A stretch of DNA of 64,000 nucleotides from Ferrimonas sp048263965 (GTDB lineage: Bacteria > Pseudomonadota > Gammaproteobacteria > Enterobacterales > Shewanellaceae). Shown piece after piece: positions 7,345 through 16,538 of this stretch (within the stretch, counting starts at the first letter, position 1; the number at the start of each line of letters is the position of its first letter). The stretch covers positions 124,001 to 188,000 of the forward strand of contig NZ_JBLXDO010000004.1 in NCBI RefSeq assembly GCF_048263965.1, read 5' to 3'. Under the pieces are notes generated by a model. That model saw only the letters and a list, made by a program, of their open reading frames with translations, was not told the origin of the DNA and ran no database searches. A program made the position numbers and the translations under genes.

Positions 7345-8574
7345 ATGACCCAATACTCTCTCGAAAAAGACAAAATTAAGGTTCTGCTGCTGGAGGGACT
7401 GCACCCCCGCTCCATCGAAAGCTTCAAGCTGGCCGGTTATGACAACATTGAAGCCCTGAAAACCTCCCTCTCCGAGGAGGAACTGATTGAGCGAATCAAG
7501 GATGTGCACTTCATTGGCATCCGCTCCCGTACCCAGCTGACCGAGAGAGTCATTGAAGCCGCCAACAAGCTTGTGGGCATCGGTTGTTTCTGCATCGGCA
7601 CCAATCAGGTAGACCTCAACGCCGCCGCCAAGAAGGGCGTGCCGGTATTCAACGCCCCCTTCTCCAACACCCGCTCCGTCGCCGAGCTGGTGCTGGGTGA
7701 GATCCTGTTGCTGCTGCGTGGTATTCCGGAGAAGAACGCCCTGGCCCACCGCGGCGTCTGGCAGAAGAGTGCCAGCGGCAGCTTCGAGGCCCGAGGCAAA
7801 GTACTGGGGATCATCGGCTATGGCCACATCGGCACCCAGTTGGGCGTGCTGGCGGAGAGCCTGGGAATGCAGGTGATGTTCTACGACATCGAAAACAAGC
7901 TGCCCCTGGGTAATGCCCGTCAGATGGCATCCCTGCCTCAGTTGCTGGCCCAGGCCGACATCGTCAGCCTGCACGTACCGGAAACCCCGGCCACCAAGGA
8001 TATGATCAACGCAGACACCCTAGCTCACATGCGTCAGGGCAGCATACTGATCAACGCCTCCCGGGGCACTGTGGTGGACATCAACGCCCTCTCCGCCGCC
8101 CTCTCCAGCGGCCGCATCCGCGGCGCCGCCGTCGACGTATTTCCGGTGGAGCCCAAATCCAACGACGAGGAGTTTGTCACCCCGCTGCGCGAGTTCGACA
8201 ATGTGATCCTGACTCCCCATGTGGGTGGCTCCACCCAGGAGGCTCAGGAAAACATCGGCATCGAGGTGGCCTCCAAGCTGGTGAAGTACTCCGACAATGG
8301 CTCCACCCTCTCTGCAGTAAACTTCCCCGAAGTGTCCCTGCCGGAACACACCGGTGCCAGCCGCCTGCTGCACATTCACCACAACGTGCCCGGCATCCTC
8401 AACCAGATCAACCAGGCATTCGCTGCCAAGGAGATCAACATCGTCGCTCAGTTCCTGCAGACCAAGGGCGACCTGGGTTACGTGGTGATGGACGTAGAGA
8501 CCCAGTACGCCGACGATGCCCTGCTCCAGCTCAGCGCCATCGACGGCACCATTCGGGCCCGCATCCTCCACTGA
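7345..8574 (+). CDS. serA: D-3-phosphoglycerate dehydrogenase
   Basis: 409 residues (E. coli 410). It catalyses the first committed step of serine synthesis, 3-phosphoglycerate to 3-phosphohydroxypyruvate, with NAD. It has a substrate domain with GIRSRTQLT, a Rossmann motif GYGHIGTQLG, catalytic Arg in NASRGTVVD, Glu in VDVFPVEP and His in LTPHVGGST. A C-terminal ACT domain (NVPGILNQINQAFAAKEINI) binds serine for feedback inhibition. The short two-domain-plus-ACT form matches the enterobacterial enzyme. It is a single-gene unit ended by a strong terminator. Confidence 0.98.
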   Translation: MTQYSLEKDKIKVLLLEGLHPRSIESFKLAGYDNIEALKTSLSEEELIERIKDVHFIGIRSRTQLTERVIEAANKLVGIGCFCIGTNQVDLNAAAKKGVPVFNAPFSNTRSVAELVLGEILLLLRGIPEKNALAHRGVWQKSASGSFEARGKVLGIIGYGHIGTQLGVLAESLGMQVMFYDIENKLPLGNARQMASLPQLLAQADIVSLHVPETPATKDMINADTLAHMRQGSILINASRGTVVDINALSAALSSGRIRGAAVDVFPVEPKSNDEEFVTPLREFDNVILTPHVGGSTQEAQENIGIEVASKLVKYSDNGSTLSAVNFPEVSLPEHTGASRLLHIHHNVPGILNQINQAFAAKEINIVAQFLQTKGDLGYVVMDVETQYADDALLQLSAIDGTIRARILH

Positions 8575-8611
8575 TTTTTTTCGGTGGCCCACTGCCAGGT
8601 CTGACTCTGTT

Positions 8612-8645
8612 GGGGCTATTCACCTTCCGGTGAGTAGCCCCTTTC
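8612..8645 (+). terminator. Rho-independent terminator after serA
   Basis: GGGGCTATTCAC, a short loop and GTGAGTAGCCCC, followed by TTT. The stem is 12 bp with one mismatch. Confidence 0.8.
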
Positions 8646-8730
8646 AAAATGGGGACTTAGGCCAGTTTTTTTCCACTTCGCCATGGCTTACACTGATGGG
8701 CTTCCAAAGACCATATTTTTAGGATTTGCC

Positions 8731-9612
8731 ATGGCGCAGCTCATCCCCCTGACCCACCTGGGTCTTGTCCGCATCAGCGGCGACGACACCCTGACCTTCC
8801 TGCAGGGGCAACTCACCATCAACCTGATGACCCTGGAGGAGAACCAGTGGAGCTGGGGTGGTCACTGTGACCCCAAGGGCAAGCTGCTGGCCAGTTTCCG
8901 ACTGCTGAAGCAAAACGGCGACATTCTGATGCTGATGCCCAAGGAGCTGATCTCCCTGGATATGCCCCAGCTGCAGAAATACGCGGTGTTCAACAAGGTG
9001 TCCATCACCGACGCCAGCAACGAGCTGCCGATTCATGGCCTGCTGGGTGACGATGCTTGTCATCTGGCCGGCGAGCTGTTTGCCGGAGAAGGCAACTTGC
9101 GCCACCAGGAGAACGCCAGCCTGCTGCTGGACAAAACCAGTGCCATCATCCTGGGCGAGCTGCCCAACGGCCTGGCTGCCCTGGAGAGCGGCCCTGAGGC
9201 GCAGTGGCTACGCCACGAGATCGCCCAGGCCTGGCCGATGCTGCCCGCCAGTCAAAGCGGCGAGCTGGTGCCCCAGATGCTGAACCTGGACGCCGTCGGC
9301 GGCATCCAGTACGACAAGGGCTGCTACATCGGCCAGGAGACCGTGGCCCGGATGCACTTCCGCGGTGGCAACAAGCGCGCCACCTTTGTACTCAAAGGCG
9401 CCGCGTCAGCCCTGCCCGAAGGGGATCTGGAGCTGGCTCTGGGTGAAAACTGGCGTCGTGGCGGCACCCTGCTGAGCAGCCAGCTGGTTGAGGGGGAACT
9501 CTGGGCCACGGCGGTGATGGCTAAGGATGTGGAGGCCGATGCCAAGCTGCGCATCGGAGAGGTGGAACTGGCCATCGAGCCACGCCCCTACCCACTGTTT
9601 GGCGAAGAGTAA
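8731..9612 (+). CDS. ygfZ: tRNA-modifying / iron-sulfur repair protein YgfZ
   Basis: 293 residues. This folate-binding GcvT-like protein supports assembly or repair of certain iron-sulfur enzymes such as MiaB and affects tRNA modification. The signature KGCYIGQET, with the essential Cys, is intact near residue 200, and the N-terminal GDDTLTFLQGQLT with HCDPKGKLLASFRLL matches the family. The ATG at 8731 follows TAGGA; an in-frame ATG at 8683 lacks a good site. Confidence 0.93.
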   Translation: MAQLIPLTHLGLVRISGDDTLTFLQGQLTINLMTLEENQWSWGGHCDPKGKLLASFRLLKQNGDILMLMPKELISLDMPQLQKYAVFNKVSITDASNELPIHGLLGDDACHLAGELFAGEGNLRHQENASLLLDKTSAIILGELPNGLAALESGPEAQWLRHEIAQAWPMLPASQSGELVPQMLNLDAVGGIQYDKGCYIGQETVARMHFRGGNKRATFVLKGAASALPEGDLELALGENWRRGGTLLSSQLVEGELWATAVMAKDVEADAKLRIGEVELAIEPRPYPLFGEE

Positions 9613-9625
9613 CCTCCTCCAACGA

Positions 9626-9653
9626 AAAAGGGCGCCCCGGGTGCCCTTTTTTA
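9626..9653. terminator. Bidirectional terminator between ygfZ and the DUF3187 gene
   Basis: AAAAGGGCGCC, a short loop and GGTGCCCTTTTTT: GC-rich stem with A-run before and T-run after, located between convergent genes. Confidence 0.75.
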
Positions 9654-9666
9654 TTATCGGACTGCG

Positions 9667-10620
9667 CTACATCCGGTGACGATAGCCCAGGGCGAAGGCG
9701 ATGTCGGTACTGTTGTCCATATTGAACACGTTCTCAATCATGGTCAGTTCGATCGCCCCCCGCTTCAGGTGATAACGGTAACCCAGGAGGAACTCGTGGG
9801 AGATCTCGTCCAGCTCATTCACATCCTTGGTTTCACCACTGTAGACGTGATACTCCAGCAGCAACCGATGACGCTCACCGATGCGGTATTGATAGCTGCC
9901 ACCGGCCATCCAGGACCAGTCGCTCATCTTCAATCCCCCAGACACCTCCTGATCGTCGCTGTGAGCGGTGCCCACGGTGAAATGAAAATGGTGGGGTGAG
10001 TTAGGCTGATAGCTGTAATTCAGCTGAGCAATCTGCTCGAAGGAGCTGATCTCGAAAGGACCACTGCCTACGTAGTTATAGGAGAGACCCAGTCCGGCAG
10101 ACACCGCATGGGGCCCCTTGAGGTAGAGCTGGTAGCCGGCATAACCAGACAGGGCATTGCTGAGGGTTTCTCCCTGGAAGTCCTCATAAAGCACCCCGTA
10201 CTGGGGGGCGGAGATATAGAAGCGATGTTTGGGCACCAGGTCGCGACCGTTCTGCCCCAGGCCGAAGAAGTCATGAAACTTCTCGGTGATGGTGTCCAGG
10301 CCGTTATCGGCGGCAAAACGGTACTGGTAGTTCAGTTCAAACTCCCAGCGTTCCCACGGGGCGAAGCGAGCCCCGAAATTGACCTCATTGTGGTAGTAGT
10401 CCATCTCGTAGTCTGGGGTGACCGCCCAGACGCTGGCGATGGTGCCGGTAAGGTACCACTCCACGGCACCGGTCTCCAACACCTGGCCACTGCGCAACAT
10501 GGGTGTGTAAGCCTGGGCCTGCAATGGCGACTGGGCTTTCACCATCAGGGGGCCATATTCGGTTCCCTGGGCCACCACCGGGGCCAGTAGTAGGGACCAT
10601 AAGATTGTTCTGGTTCGCAT
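9667..10620 (-). CDS. DUF3187-family outer-membrane protein
   Basis: 317 residues with a signal peptide (MRTRTILWSLLLAPVVAQG). The N-terminal YGPLMVKAQSPLQ motif and the following GAVEWYLTGT block resemble DUF3187 proteins. The rest alternates hydrophobic and polar residues with many Tyr/Phe/Trp, as in a beta-barrel (for example NFGARFAPWERWEFELNYQY and HEFLLGYRYHLKRG). It does not end in the usual C-terminal Phe but in GYRHRM. Function unknown; a porin-like or channel role is inference. No operon partner. Confidence 0.65.
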   Translation of the reverse strand: MRTRTILWSLLLAPVVAQGTEYGPLMVKAQSPLQAQAYTPMLRSGQVLETGAVEWYLTGTIASVWAVTPDYEMDYYHNEVNFGARFAPWERWEFELNYQYRFAADNGLDTITEKFHDFFGLGQNGRDLVPKHRFYISAPQYGVLYEDFQGETLSNALSGYAGYQLYLKGPHAVSAGLGLSYNYVGSGPFEISSFEQIAQLNYSYQPNSPHHFHFTVGTAHSDDQEVSGGLKMSDWSWMAGGSYQYRIGERHRLLLEYHVYSGETKDVNELDEISHEFLLGYRYHLKRGAIELTMIENVFNMDNSTDIAFALGYRHRM

Positions 10621-10781
10621 CCGATTCCCTCCCTCAATCCCACTTCCATCATGCCCTCAATAGAAAACATGGCAAGTTTATACCAGTGTAGGGAGATCCT
10701 ACCTTAACCCCTGCTGTACACACTCCGTCGTTTAGCCCCTAATCTATAGTTAACGACAGGGGCCATCTTTCTGGAGGCATT

Positions 10782-10976
10782 ATGGAGATTCAACGGCCGG
10801 AACTGCTGGATGCCCACATCCTGCTGGGCATAGTCAACGAGCGTCTGAGGCTGTCCTGCGACAACCTTGGAGAGCTTGAGGAGGATCTGGGGATCAGCGG
10901 CGCCCAGTTGGAACACAAACTGGGGGCCATCGGCTTTCACTATCTGCCGGAACAGAATCAGTTTCGCAGGGAGTAA
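10782..10976 (+). CDS. DUF4250 small protein
   Basis: 64 residues. It matches my recollection of the DUF4250 pattern: a short N-terminal helix with LLGIVNERLRL, a central LGELEEDLGIS helix-turn-helix-like element, and a C-terminal IGFHYLPEQNQF. The function is unknown. The size and the LEEDLGISGAQLEHKL segment would suit a small DNA- or protein-binding fold (inference). CTGGAGG precedes the ATG. Confidence 0.7.
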   Translation: MEIQRPELLDAHILLGIVNERLRLSCDNLGELEEDLGISGAQLEHKLGAIGFHYLPEQNQFRRE

Positions 10977-11027
10977 GCCCAGGCCAGGGGCGGTCGCCTC
11001 CTGACCTGTCGCGACATGGAGAGGAAC

Positions 11028-11771
11028 CTACCAGTATTTCTCCATGGTGATCTGTCCTGGAGTGCGCCTCAGGTTTTTCCTCAGTTTCATCCCCTCCAGC
11101 ACCGCCAGGGTATCGCGAATCATGTCCGGATTGCCGCAGACCATCACCTGACTGCGGGAGGGGGTGATGGGACAGTCGGCGTACTCCTGAATCTGACCAC
11201 CGGAGATGAGTGCCGGAATTCGCCCCTTGAGCATCCCCTCCACCTCTTCGCGACTGACCACGGGAATGAACTTGAACTGTTCAGGGCGGGCCTGCTCCAG
11301 GGCACGTATCTCCTCCAGGTAGGCCATGTCCTCCAGGTTGCGTACCGCGTACACCAGGTTGAAGGTCTCAAACTGATCCCAGCTTGCCGGGTCGCGGAGT
11401 ATGGAGAGGAAAGGGCCAATGGCGGTGCCGGTCGCCAACATCCACAAGTCGCGGCCAGCAGGCACTTCATCGAGCACCATAAAGCCGGTGGGACGCTTGG
11501 CCACCATCAGTTGATCGCCGAGATGAAGATCCTGCAGCCTGGGAGAGAGCTTCCCCTCCTCCACGGACACCGCCAGAAACTCCAGCAGGGGCTCGCCGGG
11601 GGCGTTGACGAAGGAGTAAGCACGCTGGACCCGCTCCCCCTCCTGCTCCAGCCCCAGCTTGGTGAACTGGCCAGCCACGAAGGGCTCCACCTCGGCCTCC
11701 ACCTTGAGAGTGAAGAGTTTGTCGTTCCAGTCGATCCGTTCGACTACGGTGCCGTTAACCCAAAGGCTCAT
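11028..11771 (-). CDS. fpr: Ferredoxin/flavodoxin--NADP reductase
   Basis: 247 residues (E. coli Fpr 248). This FAD enzyme moves electrons between NADPH and ferredoxin or flavodoxin. It has the FAD motif RAYSFVNAPGE, a phosphate/NADP loop LATGTAIGPFLS, VMVCGNPDMI, and the C-terminal EKYW. The start at 11771 is chosen because GAGGG is well placed and the protein then aligns with E. coli Fpr from the first residues. The longer frame to 11828 adds a run with no homology. Confidence 0.95.
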   Translation of the reverse strand: MSLWVNGTVVERIDWNDKLFTLKVEAEVEPFVAGQFTKLGLEQEGERVQRAYSFVNAPGEPLLEFLAVSVEEGKLSPRLQDLHLGDQLMVAKRPTGFMVLDEVPAGRDLWMLATGTAIGPFLSILRDPASWDQFETFNLVYAVRNLEDMAYLEEIRALEQARPEQFKFIPVVSREEVEGMLKGRIPALISGGQIQEYADCPITPSRSQVMVCGNPDMIRDTLAVLEGMKLRKNLRRTPGQITMEKYW

Positions 11772-11987
11772 TCCCATCCCTCGTGTGGCGTTGAACTTGA
11801 ATACCAATTTCACTAAATACCTGATCACTACTGCTGGCTGAAATTATCCCACTCCACGTTGTGAGACTGGCTGTTAGAACCACTAGCAGCGGCGCCTCAC
11901 GCCTTGATTGGAACAATTTCTCCTGCGCACTAGGCAGAACACTTACTTAATGAAATTGATATATCCAGAATAACAGAACCCCCACAA

Positions 11988-12011
11988 AGAAAAACCCCGC
12001 CAGAGCGGGGT
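11988..12011 (-). terminator. Terminator of the dicarboxylate symporter gene
   Basis: On the minus strand GACCCCGC, loop TCTG and GCGGGGT, then TTTTTC. Confidence 0.8.
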
Positions 12012-12032
12012 CTTTATCTGAGCCGGTAAGGA

Positions 12033-13295
12033 TCAACCGGACAGTTCGGTGCGCTCCTCCAGCAGGGCCTGGCGGCTCTCGCTGCGGTCCACTATGGTCA
12101 CCACCGCGGTATCGCCCACCACATTGGTGGAGGTCAACACCATGTCGATCACCCGATCCAGGGCCGCCACCAGGGCGAAGGCTTCCACCGGCAGTCCCAT
12201 CTGATGAATGAGCACACCGATCATCACCATGCCACCACCGGGCACACCACCGGCACCCACAGAGAGCAGGAAGCAGGAGGTCACCAGGGCGGGCAACTGG
12301 GCCATGGTGATGGGGGCACCATAGGCATTGGCCAGGAAGAAAGCGGCGATGGTGATGTAGATGGACACGCCGCTCATGTTCATGGTGGCTCCCAGGGGCA
12401 CGCCGAAACCTGCGGTGGCCTTGTTGACCTTCATCTTCTCCACCAGGGTACGCATGGTCACTGGAATGGTGGCGTTGGAGCTGGCGGTGGAGAAGGAGAA
12501 CAGCACCTGCTCCCGGGTCTTACGGCGGAACTCGGCGGCACTCATTTCGGTGGTCAGGGAGACCACCACAGGGTAGACCACAAACAGCCACAGCAGCAGC
12601 AGCCCCAGGATCAGTCCCATATAGCTGAGCACCGACAGGAAAGTAGAGGCCTCCAGGGTGGCCCCCAGCTTCAGCATCAGACAGAACACCCCATAAGGCG
12701 CCAGGCTCATCACCATCGTGATCAGGGTCATCATGATGCGGTTGGCCACCCCGAAGCCCCGGGCCACCCCTTGCACTTCACTGCCCAGTTTCTTGATGGC
12801 GATGCCCAGCAGCAGGGCCATGAAGATCACCTGAAGCATGTTGCCCGAGGCAAAGGCGGTAACCGGATTGCGGGGAACGATGTTCAGGATCAACTGGCCG
12901 ATGTTGGGCAGGTCGGTGGACTGAATCTGCGCCCCCTCGCCCATGCTCACCAGGTTGGCGCCCAGGCCGGGCTGGAAAATCAGGGAGATCGCCACCGCCG
13001 CAGCAATGGCCATAACGGTATTGATGATGTACAGACCGAAGGTCTTGCTCCCCAGGCGGCCAAAGGCGCGCACATCCGGCAGCTCACAGACTCCGCTGAC
13101 GATGGAAACAAACACCAACGGCACCACCATCAACATGATGAGGTTAACGAACAGCTGGCCCCCCAGGGTGGCCAGCTCCACCAGGGACTCGGAGAACAGG
13201 GCCACGTCGGCCAGGAGAAACTGGATGGTTGTCCCAAGGAGCAGGCCGGAGAAGAGACCAATGAAGATCCTTTTGGACAAGGAGTTGGAATGCAT
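12033..13295 (-). CDS. Dicarboxylate/amino-acid:cation symporter (DAACS family)
   Basis: 420 residues with about eight transmembrane segments plus re-entrant loops. It imports acidic or small neutral amino acids or C4-dicarboxylates with Na+ or H+. Family motifs: first re-entrant loop FSTASSNATIPVTM, TM7 GATMNMSG (NMSG in place of the usual NMDG), second loop GGVPGGGMVMI, TM8 DRVIDMVLTSTNVVGD. Asp in NMDG helps bind sodium in GltPh-type carriers, so the change to Ser may alter cation coupling. The ATG at 13295 is chosen for AGGT upstream and a normal N-terminus; the longer frame to 13358 is non-homologous. Substrate not assignable. Confidence 0.92.
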   Translation of the reverse strand: MHSNSLSKRIFIGLFSGLLLGTTIQFLLADVALFSESLVELATLGGQLFVNLIMLMVVPLVFVSIVSGVCELPDVRAFGRLGSKTFGLYIINTVMAIAAAVAISLIFQPGLGANLVSMGEGAQIQSTDLPNIGQLILNIVPRNPVTAFASGNMLQVIFMALLLGIAIKKLGSEVQGVARGFGVANRIMMTLITMVMSLAPYGVFCLMLKLGATLEASTFLSVLSYMGLILGLLLLWLFVVYPVVVSLTTEMSAAEFRRKTREQVLFSFSTASSNATIPVTMRTLVEKMKVNKATAGFGVPLGATMNMSGVSIYITIAAFFLANAYGAPITMAQLPALVTSCFLLSVGAGGVPGGGMVMIGVLIHQMGLPVEAFALVAALDRVIDMVLTSTNVVGDTAVVTIVDRSESRQALLEERTELSG

Positions 13296-13749
13296 ATGAA
13301 CTACCTGTGTTGGGCGCCCTGTGGCGCTTCGACGACTCTCTTGTGGCGGAGCCTTCATCTAAGACCGGCACATACTATCGCTGATGCCAGGGAAAAGACA
13401 CAGGTTGCACGGCCGTTAACAGGCAATTTATCCAATCACAGAGCGGAATTTAGATACAATATCTAGCCGTTGCGTCGACGATCACTGGTTTCATCCACTG
13501 GATGCCCGGTTGAAGCCAGCACAATCCACCAGGCGATCCGGATCACACTTTTTCAATTCCTCGGGCTCATCGGATCAGCCTCTGTGTCAGGGCGCTGTAA
13601 TTCACTGGCTTTTTGTTAGGGGGGCAGTGTAATCCACTGGTGTTGATTTTCTTCGGCAGACCAAGCAGCAACAACAAACTGACAACATAGCAAGCGACAG
13701 CCCAAAAAAATGCCCGCCATAAGGCGGGCATTCGGTGATTCATCGAGGC
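13296..13749. other. 454-base intergenic region with repeated ATYCACTGG motifs and a palindrome
   Basis: No gene is supported here. It holds a perfect palindrome TAGATA-CAA-TATCTA (13451-13465), copies of an ATYCACTGG motif (13493-13501, 13600-13608, 13632-13640, and a shortened one at 13481-13488), and the lysS terminator. The two 13-base copies TGTAATYCACTGG start at 13596 and 13628, 32 bases apart. These could be operator sites for the symporter gene (inference). Confidence 0.5.
13704..13731 (-). terminator. Terminator of the prfB-lysS operon
   Basis: On the minus strand AATGCCCGCC, loop TTAT and GGCGGGCATT, followed by five T. Confidence 0.85.
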
Positions 13750-15234
13750 TTAGCTGCCCTGGGGACGCAGTGCCGGGAACAGAATCACGTCACGGATAGT
13801 GTGGCTGTCGGTAAACAGCATCACCAGACGATCGATGCCGATGCCCTGACCCGCTGTGGGGGGCAGACCATGCTCCAGGGCGGTCACATAGTCACCATCG
13901 TAGAACATCGCTTCGTCGTCACCGGCGTCCTTGGCCTTCACCTGATCCAGGAAGCGCTGCTTCTGGTCTTCGGCGTCATTGAGCTCGGAGAAGCCATTGG
14001 CGATCTCACGGCCACCCACGAAGAACTCGAAGCGGTCGGTGATCTCCGGGTTCTCGTCGTTACGACGGGCCAGAGGAGACACCTCGGCAGGGTACTCGGT
14101 GATGAAGGTCGGCTGAATCAGGCGGTGCTCGGCGGTCTCTTCGAAGATCTCGGTGATCACCCGACCCAGGCCCCAGCCCTTGTCCACTTCTATCTTCAGA
14201 TCCTTGGCCACTTCACAGGCGGTGGTAAAGTCGGCCAGCTGCTCGCGAGTCACTTCAGGGTTGTACTTGAGGATGGCGTCCACCATGCTCATGCGAGCGA
14301 AGGGCGCACCGAAGTCGAAGGTCTCTTCGCCGTAGCTGACCACGCTGGTGCCCAGAACTTTCTGAGTCACCTCCTTCAGCATCGCCTCGGTCAAGTCCAT
14401 CAGATCATTGAAGTCCGCATACGCCATATAGAACTCCATCATGGTGAACTCTGGGTTGTGGCGTGGGGACAGACCTTCGTTGCGGAAGTTACGGTTGATC
14501 TCGAACACCCGCTCGAAACCACCTACCACCAGACGCTTCAGATACAGCTCAGGGGCGATACGCAGGAACATCTCCTGATCCAGGGCGTTGTGATGGGTGA
14601 TGAAGGGACGTGCGGAAGCACCACCTGGGATCACCTGCATCATGGGGGTTTCCACCTCCATGAACTCACGCTCAGTCATAAACTGACGGATGGCGGAGAT
14701 CACCTTGGAGCGCACCTTGAAGGTGTTACGGGACTCTTCATTAACGATGAGATCCACATAGCGCTGACGGTAGCGCTGCTCCTGGTCGGTCAGGCCGTGG
14801 AACTTCTCAGGCAGGGGACGCAGCGCCTTGGTCAGCAGCTTGTACTCACCCATGTCCACGTACAGGTCGCCCTTGCCAGAGAGGTGCAGCTGGCCCTTGA
14901 TGCCAACGATGTCACCGATATCCAGACCACCGATCGCCTTCAGCTCTTTCTGCACCCCCTTGGAGGCGTAGCCCTGAATGCGGCCGGATACATCCTGAAT
15001 CACCAGGAAGGGACCACGCTTGGCCATCACACGACCGGCGATGGACACCACTTCGGCCAGCTCTTCCAGCTCCTCTTTGGATTTGTCCGCGTATTTAGCC
15101 TGAAGATCTGCAGCCTGGTGCTCGCGTTTCCAGTCGTTGGGGTGACCGTTGGCGTTGCACTCTTTGCGGATGCCGTCCAGCTTGGCGCGGCGTTCGGCAA
15201 TCAACTTGTTTTCGTCTTGTACCTGTTCAGTCAT
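13750..15234 (-). CDS. lysS: Lysyl-tRNA synthetase (class II)
   Basis: 494 residues. It charges tRNA-Lys. It has an N-terminal OB-fold anticodon-binding domain (about residues 60-150, GRVMAKRGPFLVIQDVSGRIQ). The class II core shows motif 2 RNFRNEGLSPRHNPEFTMME and motif 3 GIGIDRLVMLFTDS. Length and motifs are standard. It follows prfB by 15 bases, the operon order also known in E. coli. Confidence 0.98.
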   Translation of the reverse strand: MTEQVQDENKLIAERRAKLDGIRKECNANGHPNDWKREHQAADLQAKYADKSKEELEELAEVVSIAGRVMAKRGPFLVIQDVSGRIQGYASKGVQKELKAIGGLDIGDIVGIKGQLHLSGKGDLYVDMGEYKLLTKALRPLPEKFHGLTDQEQRYRQRYVDLIVNEESRNTFKVRSKVISAIRQFMTEREFMEVETPMMQVIPGGASARPFITHHNALDQEMFLRIAPELYLKRLVVGGFERVFEINRNFRNEGLSPRHNPEFTMMEFYMAYADFNDLMDLTEAMLKEVTQKVLGTSVVSYGEETFDFGAPFARMSMVDAILKYNPEVTREQLADFTTACEVAKDLKIEVDKGWGLGRVITEIFEETAEHRLIQPTFITEYPAEVSPLARRNDENPEITDRFEFFVGGREIANGFSELNDAEDQKQRFLDQVKAKDAGDDEAMFYDGDYVTALEHGLPPTAGQGIGIDRLVMLFTDSHTIRDVILFPALRPQGS

Positions 15235-15249
15235 TTTCTCTACTCAGTC

Positions 15250-16348
15250 TTACAGGCCAGATTTCAGGCTGGCTTCGATGAAGCGATCCAGGTCGCCATC
15301 CAGTACCTGTTGGGTGTTGCGGTTCTCCACCCCGGTACGCAAATCTTTGATTCGGGAGTCATCCAGCACGTAAGAGCGGATCTGACTGCCCCAGCCGATG
15401 TCAGACTTGGCGTCTTCCGCCGCCTGCTTCTCGGCATTCTGCTTCTGCACTTCCAGTTCAAACAGCTTAGCTTTCAGCTGCTTCATTGCCTGGTCTTTGT
15501 TCTTGTGCTGGGAGCGTTCATTCTGACACTGCACCACGGTATTGGTGGGCAGGTGAGTAATACGAACCGCAGATTCGGTGGTGTTCACGTGCTGACCACC
15601 GGCACCGGAGGCGCGGTATACGTCGATACGCAGATCCGCCGGATTGATGTCGATGTCGATGTTGTCGTCCACCTCGGGGTAGGCGAACGCCGAGGAGAAG
15701 GAGGTATGACGACGGCCACCGGAATCGAAGGGGGACTTGCGCACCAGGCGGTGTACGCCGGTCTCGGTGCGCAGCCAGCCGTAGGCGTACTCGCCGGTAA
15801 ACTTGACGGTGGCACTCTTGAGGCCAGCCACGTCCCCTTCGGACAGTTCGATAATCTCGGTCTTGAAGCCCTTGGCTTCGCCCCAGCGCAGGTACATGCG
15901 CAGCAGCATGTTGCACCAGTCCTGGGCTTCGGTTCCACCGGAACCGGCCTGCAGATCCAGGTAGGCGTCGTTGCCGTCCTGGGGACCAGAGAACATACGA
16001 CGGAACTCCAGCTTGGCCAGACGGGCTTCCAGCTCATCGAGCTCGACCTGAGTCTCGTTGAAGCTGTCCTCATCCTCCTCTTCGACCGCCAGTTCCAGCA
16101 GTTCGGCCACGTCTTCCAGACCCTGATCCAGAGTGTCGATGGTTTTCACCACCTCCTCCAGGGCACCACGCTCACGGCCCAGAGCCTGGGCGCGCTCAGG
16201 CTCGTTCCAGACGTCGGGCTGCTCTAGCTCCGCGTTAACCTCTTCCAGACGCTCTTTCTTGGCGTCATAGTCAAAGGTACCCCCTAAGGAGATCTGTCCG
16301 CTCAGACAGCTCCTTAATCTTGTTTTGAACCGGATTGATTTCGAACAT
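15250..16348 (-). CDS. prfB: Peptide chain release factor 2 (programmed +1 frameshift)
   Basis: 365 residues after frameshifting, the same as E. coli RF2. It releases peptides at UGA and UAA. The first 25 codons (from ATG 16348, MFEINPVQNKIKEL) end at an in-frame UGA (16271-16273). A +1 slip at CUU-U resumes at GAC and runs to 15250. Downstream landmarks are the SPF specificity tripeptide (KSPFDSGGRRHTSF) and the GGQ catalytic motif (GAGGQHVNTTESA). The broken frame is the normal autoregulated form and not a pseudogene. Start supported by AGGA upstream. Confidence 0.98.
16270..16286 (-). promoter_or_regulatory. prfB +1 frameshift site
   Basis: On the minus strand the sequence is AGGGGGTACCTTTGAC: an internal Shine-Dalgarno-like AGGGGG, the slippery CUU codon, then UGA C. 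This is the classic RF2 autoregulatory signal: low RF2 slows termination at UGA and favours the shift. Confidence 0.95.
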
Positions 16349-16538
16349 TTCCGTCCTACAGATTGATGACACTATGCAAACCGGCAATTTTAACCTAAAG
16401 CAGGGCGGATCGCACCGGGTTCTGCGGGGTTTTTGTGCAAAAAATTGTCGATGAATTTGCCCGGTTTCCGGGCGCTTCACTGGCACCCAAGTTCCCTATG
16501 TTGCATCATGGAGGCCTGACCTCTACAAGCACAACAAT

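Noticed and set aside
13735..16227. An 830-codon plus-strand frame opposite lysS and prfB
   Set aside because: It is the antisense shadow of two well-supported genes in GC-rich DNA and has no recognisable protein features.
16270..16275. prfB as a frameshifted pseudogene
   Set aside because: The break coincides exactly with the known RF2 frameshift signal and the rest is intact.
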